A stretch of DNA of 64,000 bases from Arthrobacter sp. StoSoilB22 (GCF_019977315.1 NZ_AP024652.1:2604001-2668000), one strand, 5' to 3'. Counted from the stretch's first letter, positions 19,566 to 28,925 are shown. Translations and numbers: made by a program. The notes: generated by a model from the letters alone, not told the origin.

Positions 19566-22127
19566 TTGCCAGGCCTGAACCTCACGCGCGACGAAGCTGC
19601 CAAACGCGCCGAACTGCTCAACGTCGAGTCTTATCACGTCACCCTGGACCTGACTCAAGGTTCAGAGACCTTCGGCTCCACTACGGTGGTTAGGTTTTCT
19701 GCAGAGCCGGGTTCGTCGACGTTCATCGACGCCATCACGGCGGCAGTCCACAGTGTGACCTTGAACGGGACGGAACTGGACCCGGCTGAGGTCTCCGACG
19801 GCGTCCGCATCCAGCTCCCTGACCTGGCCGCGAACAACGAATTAGTGGTGGTGGCGGATGCTCCGTACATGAACACCGGGGAAGGCCTGCACCGCTTCGT
19901 AGACCCCGTGGATGGCGAGGTTTACCTGTATACGCAGTTCGAAGTTCCCGACTCCCGCCGCATGTTCGCAGTCTTCGAGCAGCCGGACCTGAAAGCCAGC
20001 TTCACGTTCACGGTCACTGCGCCATCGCACTGGGACGTTATCTCCAACTCCCCCACCCCGGTTCCCGTTGAAGCTCCTGCTGCCGGCGATGGCACCGCAC
20101 GGTCCGTGTGGAACTTCGCCTCCACCCCGCGCCTGTCCTCCTACGTCACGGCTTTGATTGCCGGGCCGTACCAATCAGTTCGCTCCGAGGTCACCAGCTC
20201 CGACGGCCGGGTGATTCCGTTGGGAGTCTTTGCCCGCAAGTCGCTCATGCAGTACCTCGATGCGGACAACATCTTCGAGCTGACCCGCCAAGGCTTCGAA
20301 TTCTTCGAGGCACAGTTCGGGTTCCCGTACCCGTTCGAGAAATACGACCAGCTGTTCGTCCCGGAGTTCAACGCCGGAGCCATGGAAAATGCCGGTGCCG
20401 TGACCATCCTGGAAGGCTACGTCTTCCGCGGAAAAGTCACAGGCGCCCAGATTGAACGTCGCGCCATCACGGTCCTGCATGAACTGGCGCATATGTGGTT
20501 CGGGGACCTGGTGACCATGCGCTGGTGGAACGACCTCTGGCTCAACGAATCCTTCGCCGAATACATGTCGCACCTGGCCGCCGTGGAAAACACGGAATTC
20601 GACCGGGCCTGGACCACTTTCGCCTCCGTGGAGAAGTCATGGGCCTACAAGCAGGACCAGCTTCCCACCACACACCCGATCTTCGCCGAAATCAACAACC
20701 TTGAAGACGTGGAGGTGAACTTCGACGGCATCACCTACGCCAAGGGCGCCTCGGTGTTGCGGCAGTTAGTGGCCTGGGTGGGTCCGGAACAGTTCATGGC
20801 CGGCGTCCGCTCCTACTTCGCCAAGCACGCCTGGAAGAACACCGAGCTCGCCGACCTCATGGTGGAACTCGAAGCCGCCAGCGGCAGGGACCTGGACGCA
20901 TGGGGCAAGCTGTGGCTCGAAACTGCCGGCGTGAACACCCTGGCGCCCGAGCTGGAAGTTGCCGGTGACAGCACCATCACCGGCTTCGCGATCCTCCAGA
21001 CTGCCATCGAGGAACAGCCCACCCTCCGCCCGCACCGACTCGCCGTCGGCTTCTACTCACTCTCCGACGACGGCAAGCTGGAGCGGACGCATCGCGAGGA
21101 ACTCGACGTCGACGGCCCCCGCACAGAAGTACCCGCGTTGGTGGGCAAAGCCCGGCCGGACTTGATCCTGCTCAACGACGACGACCTCGCCTACGCCAAG
21201 GTCCGCTTGGACGAACACTCCCTCGCCACCGCCAAAGCCCATCTGAAAGACTTCGCAGCCAGCCTGCCGCGCACTCTGGTGTGGGGCTCGGCATGGGATG
21301 CAGCCCGTGACGGGGAAACCCCCGCCCGCGGCTATGTTGATCTGATCCTGGCGAACATCGCCTCGGAAACGGACTCCTCGGTGATCCTGGTCCAGCTGCG
21401 CCAGCTCGCCACCACCTTGACGTACTTCGTTGCGGCAGAACACAAGCTTGCCTCGACGATTGCGGCCGCAGACAAACTGTGGGACCTCGCTTCGTCCGCG
21501 GCGGCGGGCTCGGACGCCCAACTGCAGTTCGCCAAGTCATTCGCCCAGCTGGCACGCAGTGGCGGGCAGTTTGACCGTATTCAGGCCCTCTTGGATGGCA
21601 CGGAGACACTCGAGGGCCTCTCTATCGACCAGGACATGCGGTGGGAGCTCCTCACGGCGCTGGTGGCCGGCGGACGGAAGGATCAGGCCCGCATAGACGA
21701 AGAACTCTCCCGCGACAACACTTCCAACGGCCACAACGCGGCAGCACTGGCCAAGGCGGCCATACCCACGCCGGAGGCAAAGGCAGCAGCCTGGGATTCA
21801 ATCGTGGTCAAGGGGGACCTCTCCAACGCCCTGCAAGCCTCAGCGGTGGCCGGCTTCATGCGCGTGACGGACACCGCCTTGCTGGAGCCTTTCGCGGAGA
21901 AGTATTTTGAGGCAGTGCCTGGAATCGTCGAGGAACGCACCCATGCCTTGGCACAGCAGATCGTGGTGGGTCTCTACCCGGCACAGCTCACAACACAAGC
22001 TACGGTGGACCGCACCGATGCCTTCCTGGCCGGACTTCCCGAGGAGAGCGCAGCACTGCGCCGAATGATGCTGGAAAACCGCGACAGCGTGGCCCGGGCC
22101 CTGCGGGCAAGGGCAGCGGACGTCTAA
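19566..22127 (+). CDS. pepN: aminopeptidase N (M1 family)
   Basis: A zinc metallopeptidase of 853 residues that removes N-terminal residues from peptides. The exopeptidase motif GAMENAG and the zinc site HELAHMWFGD plus the downstream Glu (NESFAEY) are intact; the HELAH starts near residue 305. The C-terminal ERAP1-like domain fills the last 400 residues. The start is a TTG at 19566, supported by GGAGG seven bases upstream and by the family start 'PGLNLTRDEA'. It stands alone between divergent and same-strand neighbours. Confidence 0.96.
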   Translation: MPGLNLTRDEAAKRAELLNVESYHVTLDLTQGSETFGSTTVVRFSAEPGSSTFIDAITAAVHSVTLNGTELDPAEVSDGVRIQLPDLAANNELVVVADAPYMNTGEGLHRFVDPVDGEVYLYTQFEVPDSRRMFAVFEQPDLKASFTFTVTAPSHWDVISNSPTPVPVEAPAAGDGTARSVWNFASTPRLSSYVTALIAGPYQSVRSEVTSSDGRVIPLGVFARKSLMQYLDADNIFELTRQGFEFFEAQFGFPYPFEKYDQLFVPEFNAGAMENAGAVTILEGYVFRGKVTGAQIERRAITVLHELAHMWFGDLVTMRWWNDLWLNESFAEYMSHLAAVENTEFDRAWTTFASVEKSWAYKQDQLPTTHPIFAEINNLEDVEVNFDGITYAKGASVLRQLVAWVGPEQFMAGVRSYFAKHAWKNTELADLMVELEAASGRDLDAWGKLWLETAGVNTLAPELEVAGDSTITGFAILQTAIEEQPTLRPHRLAVGFYSLSDDGKLERTHREELDVDGPRTEVPALVGKARPDLILLNDDDLAYAKVRLDEHSLATAKAHLKDFAASLPRTLVWGSAWDAARDGETPARGYVDLILANIASETDSSVILVQLRQLATTLTYFVAAEHKLASTIAAADKLWDLASSAAAGSDAQLQFAKSFAQLARSGGQFDRIQALLDGTETLEGLSIDQDMRWELLTALVAGGRKDQARIDEELSRDNTSNGHNAAALAKAAIPTPEAKAAAWDSIVVKGDLSNALQASAVAGFMRVTDTALLEPFAEKYFEAVPGIVEERTHALAQQIVVGLYPAQLTTQATVDRTDAFLAGLPEESAALRRMMLENRDSVARALRARAADV

Positions 22128-22185
22128 GCCCCGCCCCGTGTGAGGCCCGTGCGGATAGTGGGCACCCCAAAGCTAAACTGTCCGC

Positions 22186-22665
22186 ATGGGCCTCCACGAA
22201 CACCATTACGCACTGACTGTCCGCTGGACCGGAAACCTCGGTGAAGGCACTGCCGGGTATCGGGCGTATTCCCGGGATCACGACGTTGAAATCAATGGCC
22301 TTCCGACGCTAAAAGGTTCAGCAGATCCCACTTTTCATGGGGACCGGACCCGCTACAACCCGGAACAGTTGCTACTCGCAGCACTCTCCCAGTGCCACAT
22401 GCTGTCCTTCCTGCATGTGGCCGTCAAACACGGTGTGGTGGTGACCGGTTACGAGGACAAAGCCGAAGGCCTCATGAAGCTCAACCGGGACGGCAGCGGG
22501 CAGTTCGAAAGTGTCACGTTGAGGCCGCACGTCACCATTACCGATCCCGCCCACGCAGACGTGGTCCCGCAGCTTCATCATGAAGCCAACCAGGTTTGCT
22601 TCATTGCCCGCAGCGTCAACTTCCCGGTTCTCCACGAACCGCTCACGACGACGGCCGCCGCCTAA
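22186..22665 (+). CDS. OsmC family protein
   Basis: A 159-residue OsmC/Ohr-fold protein. The two conserved cysteines appear in 'ALSQCHMLSF' and 'HEANQVCFIARSVNFPV', the redox pair used by these thiol peroxidases against organic hydroperoxides. This subgroup is the general OsmC-like type rather than Ohr, judging from 'YNPEQLLLAALSQCH'. The ATG is preceded by TAAACT at 6 nt (22174-22179), a leaderless layout. The last 4 bp overlap the convergent epimerase gene. Confidence 0.9.
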   Translation: MGLHEHHYALTVRWTGNLGEGTAGYRAYSRDHDVEINGLPTLKGSADPTFHGDRTRYNPEQLLLAALSQCHMLSFLHVAVKHGVVVTGYEDKAEGLMKLNRDGSGQFESVTLRPHVTITDPAHADVVPQLHHEANQVCFIARSVNFPVLHEPLTTTAAA

Positions 22666-23675
22666 CGCTGTTCACGGCGCCACAGCGCCACGAGCCTCTG
22701 CTCAGAGTCACGGCGCAGCCCGGCTTTACGATCCCTGTCCAAGCCTCGCTGACGTTCATCATCAAGCGTGGCTGCCAAGGTCTCCTGCCACGGGCGCAGG
22801 GCCATGCCACGCTCCCGTGCGGCGCGGTTGGTCCGCGATTGAAAGCCATCGTGGCCTTCCGGCAGCCAGAGGGGCATGGAATCCGGACCTGCCCAGTACT
22901 CCACGCCATGGCCCACCAGCCAGTCCTCATCAGCCCGGATGACCTCCTCAGCGGCACGATCACCCACTGCGGTTTCAGCAGCCCGCCGCGACTCGTCGAT
23001 GTAGTCCTCGAACCGCACCACGTCTCCCAGGGCGTTGTAGGTACCGGCCAGCCCTTGTTCAGCGGACTGTAGGACCCACGCCGCGAGGTCCCGGACATCA
23101 ATGATCTGTGTGGCGGCGTCCGGGATATCCGGGACCAGGACAGGGTCAGTGTTCGCAGCGAATCGCGCCGGCCAGTAGCCGTATCTGTCAGTCCCGTCCC
23201 CTGGTCCCCCAATGAGTCCGGCACGGACGATGTGCGCCTTCTCCCCCACGGCAGCAATCGTCATCTGCTCAATCGCCGACTTGGACTCCCCATAAGTTTC
23301 CGGGGTGCCTGCCTGACCCGCCGGCAGGGGTTCGAGCAGTGTAGCGCTCTCATCGGCACCAGGTATGGAATGGTCTGCATAGACCGAGCAGCTGGAGACG
23401 AACGTCCAATGCCCTGTTCCTGCACTCAACGCTTCGAGGGCCTCACGGGCCTGGACCGGATCGCGGGACACCTCTACCACCGAGTCCCAGTGTCCCTCGA
23501 GGTCGGCGAAGGCTGCGGCACCCAAGGCGCGGTCGCTCCTGACCCACGTGACGCCGTCGGGCGGTCCAGCCGAAGTACCACGTGCCAAACAGGTGACGTC
23601 GTGCCCGGCAGCAACAGCCTGCCGGGCGATTTCTGCTGACAGGAAGGCGGTGCCGCCCAAGACCAGGATGCGCAT
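22662..23675 (-). CDS. NAD-dependent epimerase/dehydratase family protein
   Basis: A 337-residue extended-SDR protein. The dinucleotide fold starts at residue 2 (RILVLGGTAFLSAEIARQ), where GGTxFLS replaces the canonical GxxGxxG, as in the reductase subgroup related to mRNA-binding/isoflavone-reductase-like proteins. A 'YGESK' active site and a 'VRAGLIGGPGDGTDR' substrate region are seen. The substrate is unknown. It overlaps OsmC tail to tail by 4 bp. Confidence 0.85.
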   Translation of the reverse strand: MRILVLGGTAFLSAEIARQAVAAGHDVTCLARGTSAGPPDGVTWVRSDRALGAAAFADLEGHWDSVVEVSRDPVQAREALEALSAGTGHWTFVSSCSVYADHSIPGADESATLLEPLPAGQAGTPETYGESKSAIEQMTIAAVGEKAHIVRAGLIGGPGDGTDRYGYWPARFAANTDPVLVPDIPDAATQIIDVRDLAAWVLQSAEQGLAGTYNALGDVVRFEDYIDESRRAAETAVGDRAAEEVIRADEDWLVGHGVEYWAGPDSMPLWLPEGHDGFQSRTNRAARERGMALRPWQETLAATLDDERQRGLDRDRKAGLRRDSEQRLVALWRREQR

Positions 23676-23762
23676 ACCGTCACGCTACGGCGCTAGGGTT
23701 GTAGGTGGACAGAGTGTTCCGCGCCCGGCGAACACGGGCCGACGACAGGGAGTTATTCCACC

Positions 23763-24461
23763 TTGACCTCCATCCCCCTTGCAGAAACCATCACCTTGGA
23801 ACCTGAAAAAATCGATCTGATGTCCATCCTCATCACCTTGGGCGTGGGCCTGGCTGTGTGGGTCGTGGCACGGTTCATCATCCTGCGCATCACGCGACGA
23901 GTGTCCGCTGGCAGTTCCTTCTTCAAAAAACCGCATTTCAAGTGGGTCCAACCGGCCATCCGCGCACTGGACCACGAACGCCGATCGCAACGCGCCGAAA
24001 CCATTGGCACGTTGTTGACCAGCTTGGTGAGCGTGGTTGTTGTGGTGATCGTCATCATCTACGTCCTCAAGTACATGAACGTTGATGTCGCACCACTCTT
24101 GACCAGCGTGGGAATCCTGGGTGTCGCCATTGGTTTCGGTGCCCAGCAGCTGATCCGCGACTTCCTCGCGGGAATCTTCATCACCATTGAGGACCAGTAC
24201 GGGATCGGCGATGTCATCGTCACCAGTGAAGTGATTGGTACCGTTGAATCGGTAGGCCTGCGCATTACGCGGGTCCGTGCTGAGGACGGAGCCATCTGGT
24301 ACCTGCGCAACGGCGAAATCCTCCGCGTGGGCAACCGATCACAGGGCGACTACGTGCCACTGGAAACACCGGACACCGGCGACCAACCCGGCGCAGCAGC
24401 TGCCACCGTCACAGCAGGCGCACCGCGCGTCACCAAAGCCGAGGAGAAGTCCAATGAGTAA
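23763..24461 (+). CDS. small-conductance mechanosensitive channel, MscS family
   Basis: A 232-residue membrane protein with one N-terminal helix (about 20-42), a second around 82-105, and the pore-lining helix TM3 'GILGVAIGFGAQQLIRDFLAGIFI'. The beta domain follows: 'YGIGDVI', 'GTVESVGLRITRVRAEDGAIWYLRNGEI'. The C-terminal alpha/beta cage domain of E. coli MscS is missing and replaced by an Ala/Thr/Pro-rich tail. It releases solutes on osmotic downshock. The start is a TTG with a GGGAG about 11 bases upstream. Its last 8 bp overlap glbO, so the two are translationally coupled. Confidence 0.88.
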   Translation: MTSIPLAETITLEPEKIDLMSILITLGVGLAVWVVARFIILRITRRVSAGSSFFKKPHFKWVQPAIRALDHERRSQRAETIGTLLTSLVSVVVVVIVIIYVLKYMNVDVAPLLTSVGILGVAIGFGAQQLIRDFLAGIFITIEDQYGIGDVIVTSEVIGTVESVGLRITRVRAEDGAIWYLRNGEILRVGNRSQGDYVPLETPDTGDQPGAAAATVTAGAPRVTKAEEKSNE

Positions 24462-24930
24462 CACTGCAAGTGGGCAGCCACCGACTCCGCAGACCGGCCC
24501 CCGACGCCAGCTGATGCAGAACGATCCGTTCAGCCAACCTGCTTACACGGACAGCTTCTACACCGCAGTTGGCGGCCATGAAACGTTCGTCAAGCTCATC
24601 GATGTCTTCTACGACGGCGTTGCCACGGATCCTTTGCTGCGGCCCATGTACCCGGAGGAAGACCTCGGACCTGCCAAACGCCGTTTCCTGATGTTCCTGG
24701 AGCAATACTGGGGCGGCCCCACAACCTACGGCGAAGAACGCGGCCACCCACGGCTGCGCATGCGCCATATGCCGTTCCGGGTGACACCCGAAGCCAAAGA
24801 CCGTTGGTTGTTCCACATGCGCAAGGCCGTTGACTCTTTGGAGTTGTCGCCGCTGCATGAAGGCACCCTGTGGGACTACATGGAGCGGGCTGCGCTGACC
24901 ATGATCAACAGTCCTTCAGCCGGCGCCTAG
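24454..24930 (+). CDS. glbO: group II truncated haemoglobin (GlbO)
   Basis: A 158-residue globin of the trHbO class. 'YTAVGGHETFVKLIDVFYDGVATDPLLRPMYPEEDLGPAKRRFLMFLEQYWGG' (B, CD and E helices; split here) leads to the proximal histidine region 'LRMRHMPFRVT' and 'RWLFHMRKAV'; the Tyr of 'FLEQYWGG' is the usual CD1-area Tyr. It binds O2 and is linked to respiration or nitrosative protection in mycobacteria. The ATG lies inside the last codons of the MscS gene. A short N-terminal extension (about 25 residues) precedes the globin fold. Confidence 0.92.
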   Translation: MSNTASGQPPTPQTGPRRQLMQNDPFSQPAYTDSFYTAVGGHETFVKLIDVFYDGVATDPLLRPMYPEEDLGPAKRRFLMFLEQYWGGPTTYGEERGHPRLRMRHMPFRVTPEAKDRWLFHMRKAVDSLELSPLHEGTLWDYMERAALTMINSPSAGA

Positions 24931-24933
24931 TCT

Positions 24934-25605
24934 TTAGAAGCCGAGCCCCAGGCCTGCACCGGTCCTGACCAGCACATGGCCGCGGGGTCCGCTCAGACGG
25001 AACCAGCGGCCATTGCGGAAGACCTTTTGCTCAGCGTCGCCCAGGAAACCCAACGCGAAGGCAGCGAAGGCGGCGCCTGCCGGCAGCCCGGCCGCGCCGG
25101 GAAGTTCACGACCCCAAACAGCTGCCCGTGCGCTATTGACCACTGCGGCACCCGCTGCTGTGGGAATCACGCCAGCCACCTCCGCAATGCCGGCTTCGGC
25201 TGCCACCTTGAGGTCGGCGTCGGGCATGGCGCCATGGGCCTCCCAGCCGCTTCGGGGCGCGCCAACGCCCGCCCAGGACTCGGAAACGGTCGACGGCGGG
25301 ATGGGCAGCTCCACGTCATCGGCACCGGACCTGGCCAACCGGTCCATAACGGAGGCGAGCGTCACGGTGACGTCTGCGTGGGCCGGCTCAGCAAGGGCCA
25401 TGGTCCGCAAGCCAAGGATTGTTGGGGTGGACTCACCCAATATGCGTGGCCTCAGCACGCACACATATGCGGCCAGGACGGTGCCTGCGGCCTGGAGGCG
25501 GATGGCGCCGTCGTCGATGCTTTTTGCCCTGGTGACGAACGTTCGCAGGTCTGCGAGGTCACGAGGATCGGCGAAGCGGAAGGACTGGGTCAAGACGTCT
25601 GTCAC
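24934..25605 (-). CDS. conserved protein of unknown function
   Basis: A 223-residue soluble protein starting MTDVLTQSFRFADPRDLADL (GTG at 25605). It is alanine and valine rich, with no signal peptide or membrane helix. It ends in a Gly-rich 'HVLVRTGAGLGLGF'. I recognise no catalytic motif. The start was chosen because upstream codons would run into the tesB promoter and coding region; only 63 bp separate the two divergent starts. Its 3' end is 3 bp from the glbO stop (convergent). The repeated short hydrophobic strands suggest a beta-rich fold, but that is speculation. Confidence 0.7.
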   Translation of the reverse strand: MTDVLTQSFRFADPRDLADLRTFVTRAKSIDDGAIRLQAAGTVLAAYVCVLRPRILGESTPTILGLRTMALAEPAHADVTVTLASVMDRLARSGADDVELPIPPSTVSESWAGVGAPRSGWEAHGAMPDADLKVAAEAGIAEVAGVIPTAAGAAVVNSARAAVWGRELPGAAGLPAGAAFAAFALGFLGDAEQKVFRNGRWFRLSGPRGHVLVRTGAGLGLGF

Positions 25606-25633
25606 ATCATCGACTCTACCGGCATGTCCGCGG

Positions 25634-25662
25634 TTGAGAGGGGTCGGGGCGGCGTCTAAAGT
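25634..25662 (+). promoter_or_regulatory. sigma-A type promoter of tesB, leaderless
   Basis: TTGAGA (25634-25639), a 17-bp spacer and TAAAGT (25657-25662) are followed by 6 nt and the ATG at 25669, so transcription should start at or next to the start codon. No Shine-Dalgarno sequence precedes the gene. Confidence 0.75.
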
Positions 25663-25668
25663 CGAACC

Positions 25669-26574
25669 ATGACTGAGACGAATGCTGGCCTCGAGGTGGA
25701 AGCACCCGTAGAAGACCCCATGGAAGTGCTGATCGGCCTGCTGGACCTTGGTGATTTTGATGGAGCCCGGACCAATGAGGACATCTTCCTGGGCCCGTCC
25801 CAAAAGCAGCCACGGCACCGTGTTTTTGGGGGCCAAGTGTTGGCGCAATCCATGATGGCCGGCATGCGCACCGTGGACCCTGACAGGGCTGCGCACTCCA
25901 TGCATGGCTACTTCCTGCGTCCCGGTGACGCCAACAAACCGATCACGTTCGGGGTGGAAAGACTGCGCGACGGCCGATCTTTCTCGGCCCGCCGCGTCCA
26001 TGCCTACCAGGACGGTGTGCCCATTCTCTCCATGATCGCTTCCTTCCAAGTGGAAGACAGCGGCTTGGACCATCAGGCGGAGATGCCCGAAGGCATCCCG
26101 GATCCGGATTCCCTGCCCAGCACCGCCGAACTTTTATCCCACTACGATCACCCCATGGCACGCCACATGTCATCGGAGCGGCCCTTCGATGTCCGGCACA
26201 TCGACCCCGCACTGTACGTATCCCCGCCGGCCGATCACGTGGCGACCAACGCTGTGTGGATGAAGACCATGGGGCCCCTCCCGGATGACCCCAACCTCCA
26301 CCGGGCAGCACTGGCCTACGCGAGCGACTACACGCTTTTGGAGCCGATCCTCCGCAAGCACGGCCTCGCCTGGATGACGCCGGGCATGAGCGTTGCCAGC
26401 CTTGATCACGCCATGTGGTGGCACCGCCCTGTGCGCGTTGACGAGTGGATGCTCTACGTCCAGGAATCCCCCAGCGCCCAAGGTGCCCGGGGACTCGCCA
26501 CAGGCCGTATCTTCAACCGTGACGGACAGCATGTGGCTACCGTTGCCCAAGAGGGAATGGTCCGGGTTCCGTAG
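25669..26574 (+). CDS. tesB: acyl-CoA thioesterase II
   Basis: A double-hotdog thioesterase of 301 residues that hydrolyses acyl-CoA to free fatty acid and CoA. The N-terminal hotdog has 'RHRVFGGQVLAQSMMAG' and 'HSMHGYFLRPGD'. The C-terminal hotdog has 'SLDHAMWWHRPVRVDEWMLY', including the catalytic Asp of the 'SLDH' motif typical of TesB. Length and order fit E. coli TesB. Leaderless promoter in front and a bidirectional terminator behind; single gene unit. Confidence 0.95.
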   Translation: MTETNAGLEVEAPVEDPMEVLIGLLDLGDFDGARTNEDIFLGPSQKQPRHRVFGGQVLAQSMMAGMRTVDPDRAAHSMHGYFLRPGDANKPITFGVERLRDGRSFSARRVHAYQDGVPILSMIASFQVEDSGLDHQAEMPEGIPDPDSLPSTAELLSHYDHPMARHMSSERPFDVRHIDPALYVSPPADHVATNAVWMKTMGPLPDDPNLHRAALAYASDYTLLEPILRKHGLAWMTPGMSVASLDHAMWWHRPVRVDEWMLYVQESPSAQGARGLATGRIFNRDGQHVATVAQEGMVRVP

Positions 26575-26610
26575 GCGCTGAAGAGCCTCCTGCCCGGGAC
26601 GCGTTGGAAC

Positions 26611-26644
26611 AGAAAGGCCGGTCCCTGACGGGACCGGCCTTTCT
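26611..26644. terminator. bidirectional terminator between tesB and ettA
   Basis: AGAAAGGCCGGTCCC (26611-26625) and its perfect complement (26630-26644) flank a 4-nt TGAC loop; each strand ends in a short T-rich arm. Confidence 0.88.
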
Positions 26645-26670
26645 ACGTTCGTGCCTGAGGCGATGAGATT

Positions 26671-28353
26671 CTAGTCGCGGGTCAGGCGGCGGTGCGTGAC
26701 GCGGTGCGGCTTGGCAGCATCGGGGCCGAGGCGCTCCACCTTGTTCTCCTCATAGGAGTCGAAGTTGCCCTCGAACCAGTACCACTTGGAGGGGTTCTCG
26801 TCGTCACCTTCGTAAGCGAGGATGTGCGTCGCTACCCGGTCCAGGAACCAACGGTCGTGCGAGACCACTACAGCGCAGCCGGGGAATTCGAGAAGGGCGT
26901 TCTCGAGGCTGCCCAGAGTTTCGACGTCGAGGTCGTTAGTAGGTTCGTCAAGGAGGAGAAGGTTGCCACCCTGCTTGAGCGTCAGTGCCAGGTTAAGGCG
27001 GTTGCGCTCACCACCGGAGAGCACACCAGCCTTCTTCTGCTGGTCCGGGCCCTTGAAACCGAACGCCGACACGTAGGCACGCGAAGGCATTTCAACCTGA
27101 CCGACCTGGAGGAAGTCATGGCCTTCGGAGACAACTTCCCAGAGGGACTTGTTGGGGTCGATGCCGCCACGGGACTGGTCCACGTAGGAGATCTTCACGG
27201 ACTCGCCGATCTTGAGCTCACCGTCATCCAAAGGCTCCATGCCGACGATCGTCTTGAACAGCGTGGACTTACCCACACCGTTGGGGCCGATGACGCCCAC
27301 AATGCCGTTGCGGGGAAGCGAGAAGGAGAGTCCATCGATCAGTACGCGATCGTCGAAGCCCTTCTTCAGGTTCTTGGCCTCGATAACCAAGGAGCCCAGG
27401 CGCGGTCCCGGCGGAATCTGGATCTCTTCGAAGTCCAGCTTGCGGGTGCGATCAGCCTCTGCAGCCATCTCTTCATAGCGGGCCAGACGTGCCTTTGACT
27501 TGGTCTGGCGGCCCTTGGCGTTGGAGCGCACCCACTCAAGTTCCTCGGTAAGGCGCTTGGAGAGCTTCGCGTCCTTCTTGCCCTGGACCTCCAGACGGGC
27601 TTTCTTCTTCTCCAAGTAGGTGGAGTAGTTGCCCTCGTAGGGGTACAGGTGCCCGCGGTCGACTTCCGCAATCCACTCGGCCACGTGATCCAGGAAGTAG
27701 CGATCGTGGGTCACGGCAAGGACTGCACCGGGGTACTGGGAGAGGTGCTGCTCAAGCCAAAGAACGCTCTCAGCGTCCAAGTGGTTGGTGGGCTCGTCAA
27801 GGAGCAGAAGGTCAGGCTTCTGCAAGAGAAGCTTGCAGAGCGCTACGCGGCGGCGCTCACCACCGGAGAGGACGGTGACATCGGAATCGGCAGGCGGGCA
27901 GCGCAGCGCGTCCATGGCCTGCTCAAGCTGGGAATCAATATCCCATGCATCCGCAGCGTCAATGGCTTCCTGAAGCTTGCCCATCTCATCCAGGAGTGTG
28001 TCGTAGTCAGCATCCGGGTTGGCCATTTCTTCGGAGATCTCATTGAAGCGCTGGATCTTTCCATAGATCTCGCCAACGCCTTCCTGGACGTTGCCCAAGA
28101 CGGTCTTTTCCTCGTTCAGCGGCGGTTCCTGCAGGAGGATGCCCACGGTGTAGCCGGGGCTCAGGCGGGCCTCGCCGTTTGACGGGGTGTCCAGTCCGGC
28201 CATGATCTTCAGGATGGTGGACTTACCAGCACCGTTCGGGCCCACAACGCCGATCTTCGCGCCAGGGTAGAACGACATGCTGACATCGTCCAGAATAAGT
28301 TTGTCGCCAACGGCCTTGCGAGCCTTGGTCATCGTGTAAATGAATTCCGCCAT
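26671..28353 (-). CDS. ettA: energy-dependent translational throttle protein EttA (ABC-F)
   Basis: A 560-residue soluble ABC-F ATPase with two nucleotide-binding domains. Walker A motifs are 'GPNGAGKST' (about residue 39) and 'GPNGVGKST' (about 365), with signature 'LSGGERRRVALCKLLL' and 'LSGGERNRLNLALTL' sequences. The P-site tRNA interaction motif linker 'YLEKKKARLEVQGKKDAKLSKRL' region lies between them. EttA binds the ribosomal E site and gates the first elongation step by ADP/ATP ratio. The ATG at 28353 matches the family start (MAEFIYTMTKARKAVGDK). Confidence 0.95.
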   Translation of the reverse strand: MAEFIYTMTKARKAVGDKLILDDVSMSFYPGAKIGVVGPNGAGKSTILKIMAGLDTPSNGEARLSPGYTVGILLQEPPLNEEKTVLGNVQEGVGEIYGKIQRFNEISEEMANPDADYDTLLDEMGKLQEAIDAADAWDIDSQLEQAMDALRCPPADSDVTVLSGGERRRVALCKLLLQKPDLLLLDEPTNHLDAESVLWLEQHLSQYPGAVLAVTHDRYFLDHVAEWIAEVDRGHLYPYEGNYSTYLEKKKARLEVQGKKDAKLSKRLTEELEWVRSNAKGRQTKSKARLARYEEMAAEADRTRKLDFEEIQIPPGPRLGSLVIEAKNLKKGFDDRVLIDGLSFSLPRNGIVGVIGPNGVGKSTLFKTIVGMEPLDDGELKIGESVKISYVDQSRGGIDPNKSLWEVVSEGHDFLQVGQVEMPSRAYVSAFGFKGPDQQKKAGVLSGGERNRLNLALTLKQGGNLLLLDEPTNDLDVETLGSLENALLEFPGCAVVVSHDRWFLDRVATHILAYEGDDENPSKWYWFEGNFDSYEENKVERLGPDAAKPHRVTHRRLTRD

Positions 28354-28409
28354 GCCCTTAAATCTAATGGGTAGGCGTACATAACTCACATTCGAGCGCT
28401 GCGGTGGAA

Positions 28410-28925
28410 CTAGCGGGCGTCTCCCACGAAGCATTTTCCCGTGGCCAACACGGGCAGCACGGTGACCACTACCCCACCATCGCGGATTTGCCCCATGACG
28501 CAACTATCGCCCGTCCGGGCTGCGGCCTCCATGGCGTCAACGTCCAGTCCGGTGGGCGTGCGGCTCACAGACACCTCCACATTGCCTGCGGGGATGCCCG
28601 CTGAAACCAAGGCAGTCCTTAGCGCCTCCCGGTCCGGCTTGGGATTGCCGGCCACCAGGGTTTTCAGGGTGGACTCCACGGCGGAGGTGGTTGCCGCAAC
28701 AGCGGGATCAACCGTGGCTGTGGCCTGTGGGCTGGGGGAGTTTTCCGGGTTGGTGGAGGCTTCAGGGCGGGTGGAAGGCTGCACGGGCTGATCGGCGGAT
28801 GACGTGACCGGTGGCGTGCAGGCCGTCATCGTCAACGCGGCAGCGATTATCAGCGTCAGTCCTGCGACGCGGACTTTCCATGCGTCTGCTGCCCTGCTTT
28901 TTGTCTGTGCCGTTTGCCTGCTCAT
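28410..28925 (-). CDS. putative lipoprotein (DUF6993-like)
   Basis: A 171-residue secreted lipoprotein. A signal peptide (hydrophobic about 20-35) ends in the lipobox LTMTAC, giving Cys at about residue 36. It is followed by a Ser/Pro/Thr-rich linker of about 35 residues and a C-terminal domain of about 95 residues ending 'GKCFVGDAR' that contains two cysteines (GDSCVMG and GKCFVG), which may form a disulfide. The resemblance to DUF6993-type lipoproteins of Micrococcaceae is from memory. The ATG at 28925 is used; GTG 28928 is possible. Confidence 0.75.
   Translation of the reverse strand: MSRQTAQTKSRAADAWKVRVAGLTLIIAAALTMTACTPPVTSSADQPVQPSTRPEASTNPENSPSPQATATVDPAVAATTSAVESTLKTLVAGNPKPDREALRTALVSAGIPAGNVEVSVSRTPTGLDVDAMEAAARTGDSCVMGQIRDGGVVVTVLPVLATGKCFVGDAR

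Noticed and set aside
24934..26073. Longer minus-strand frame extending over tesB
   Set aside because: The upstream 156 codons are antisense to tesB; the supported gene starts at GTG 25605.
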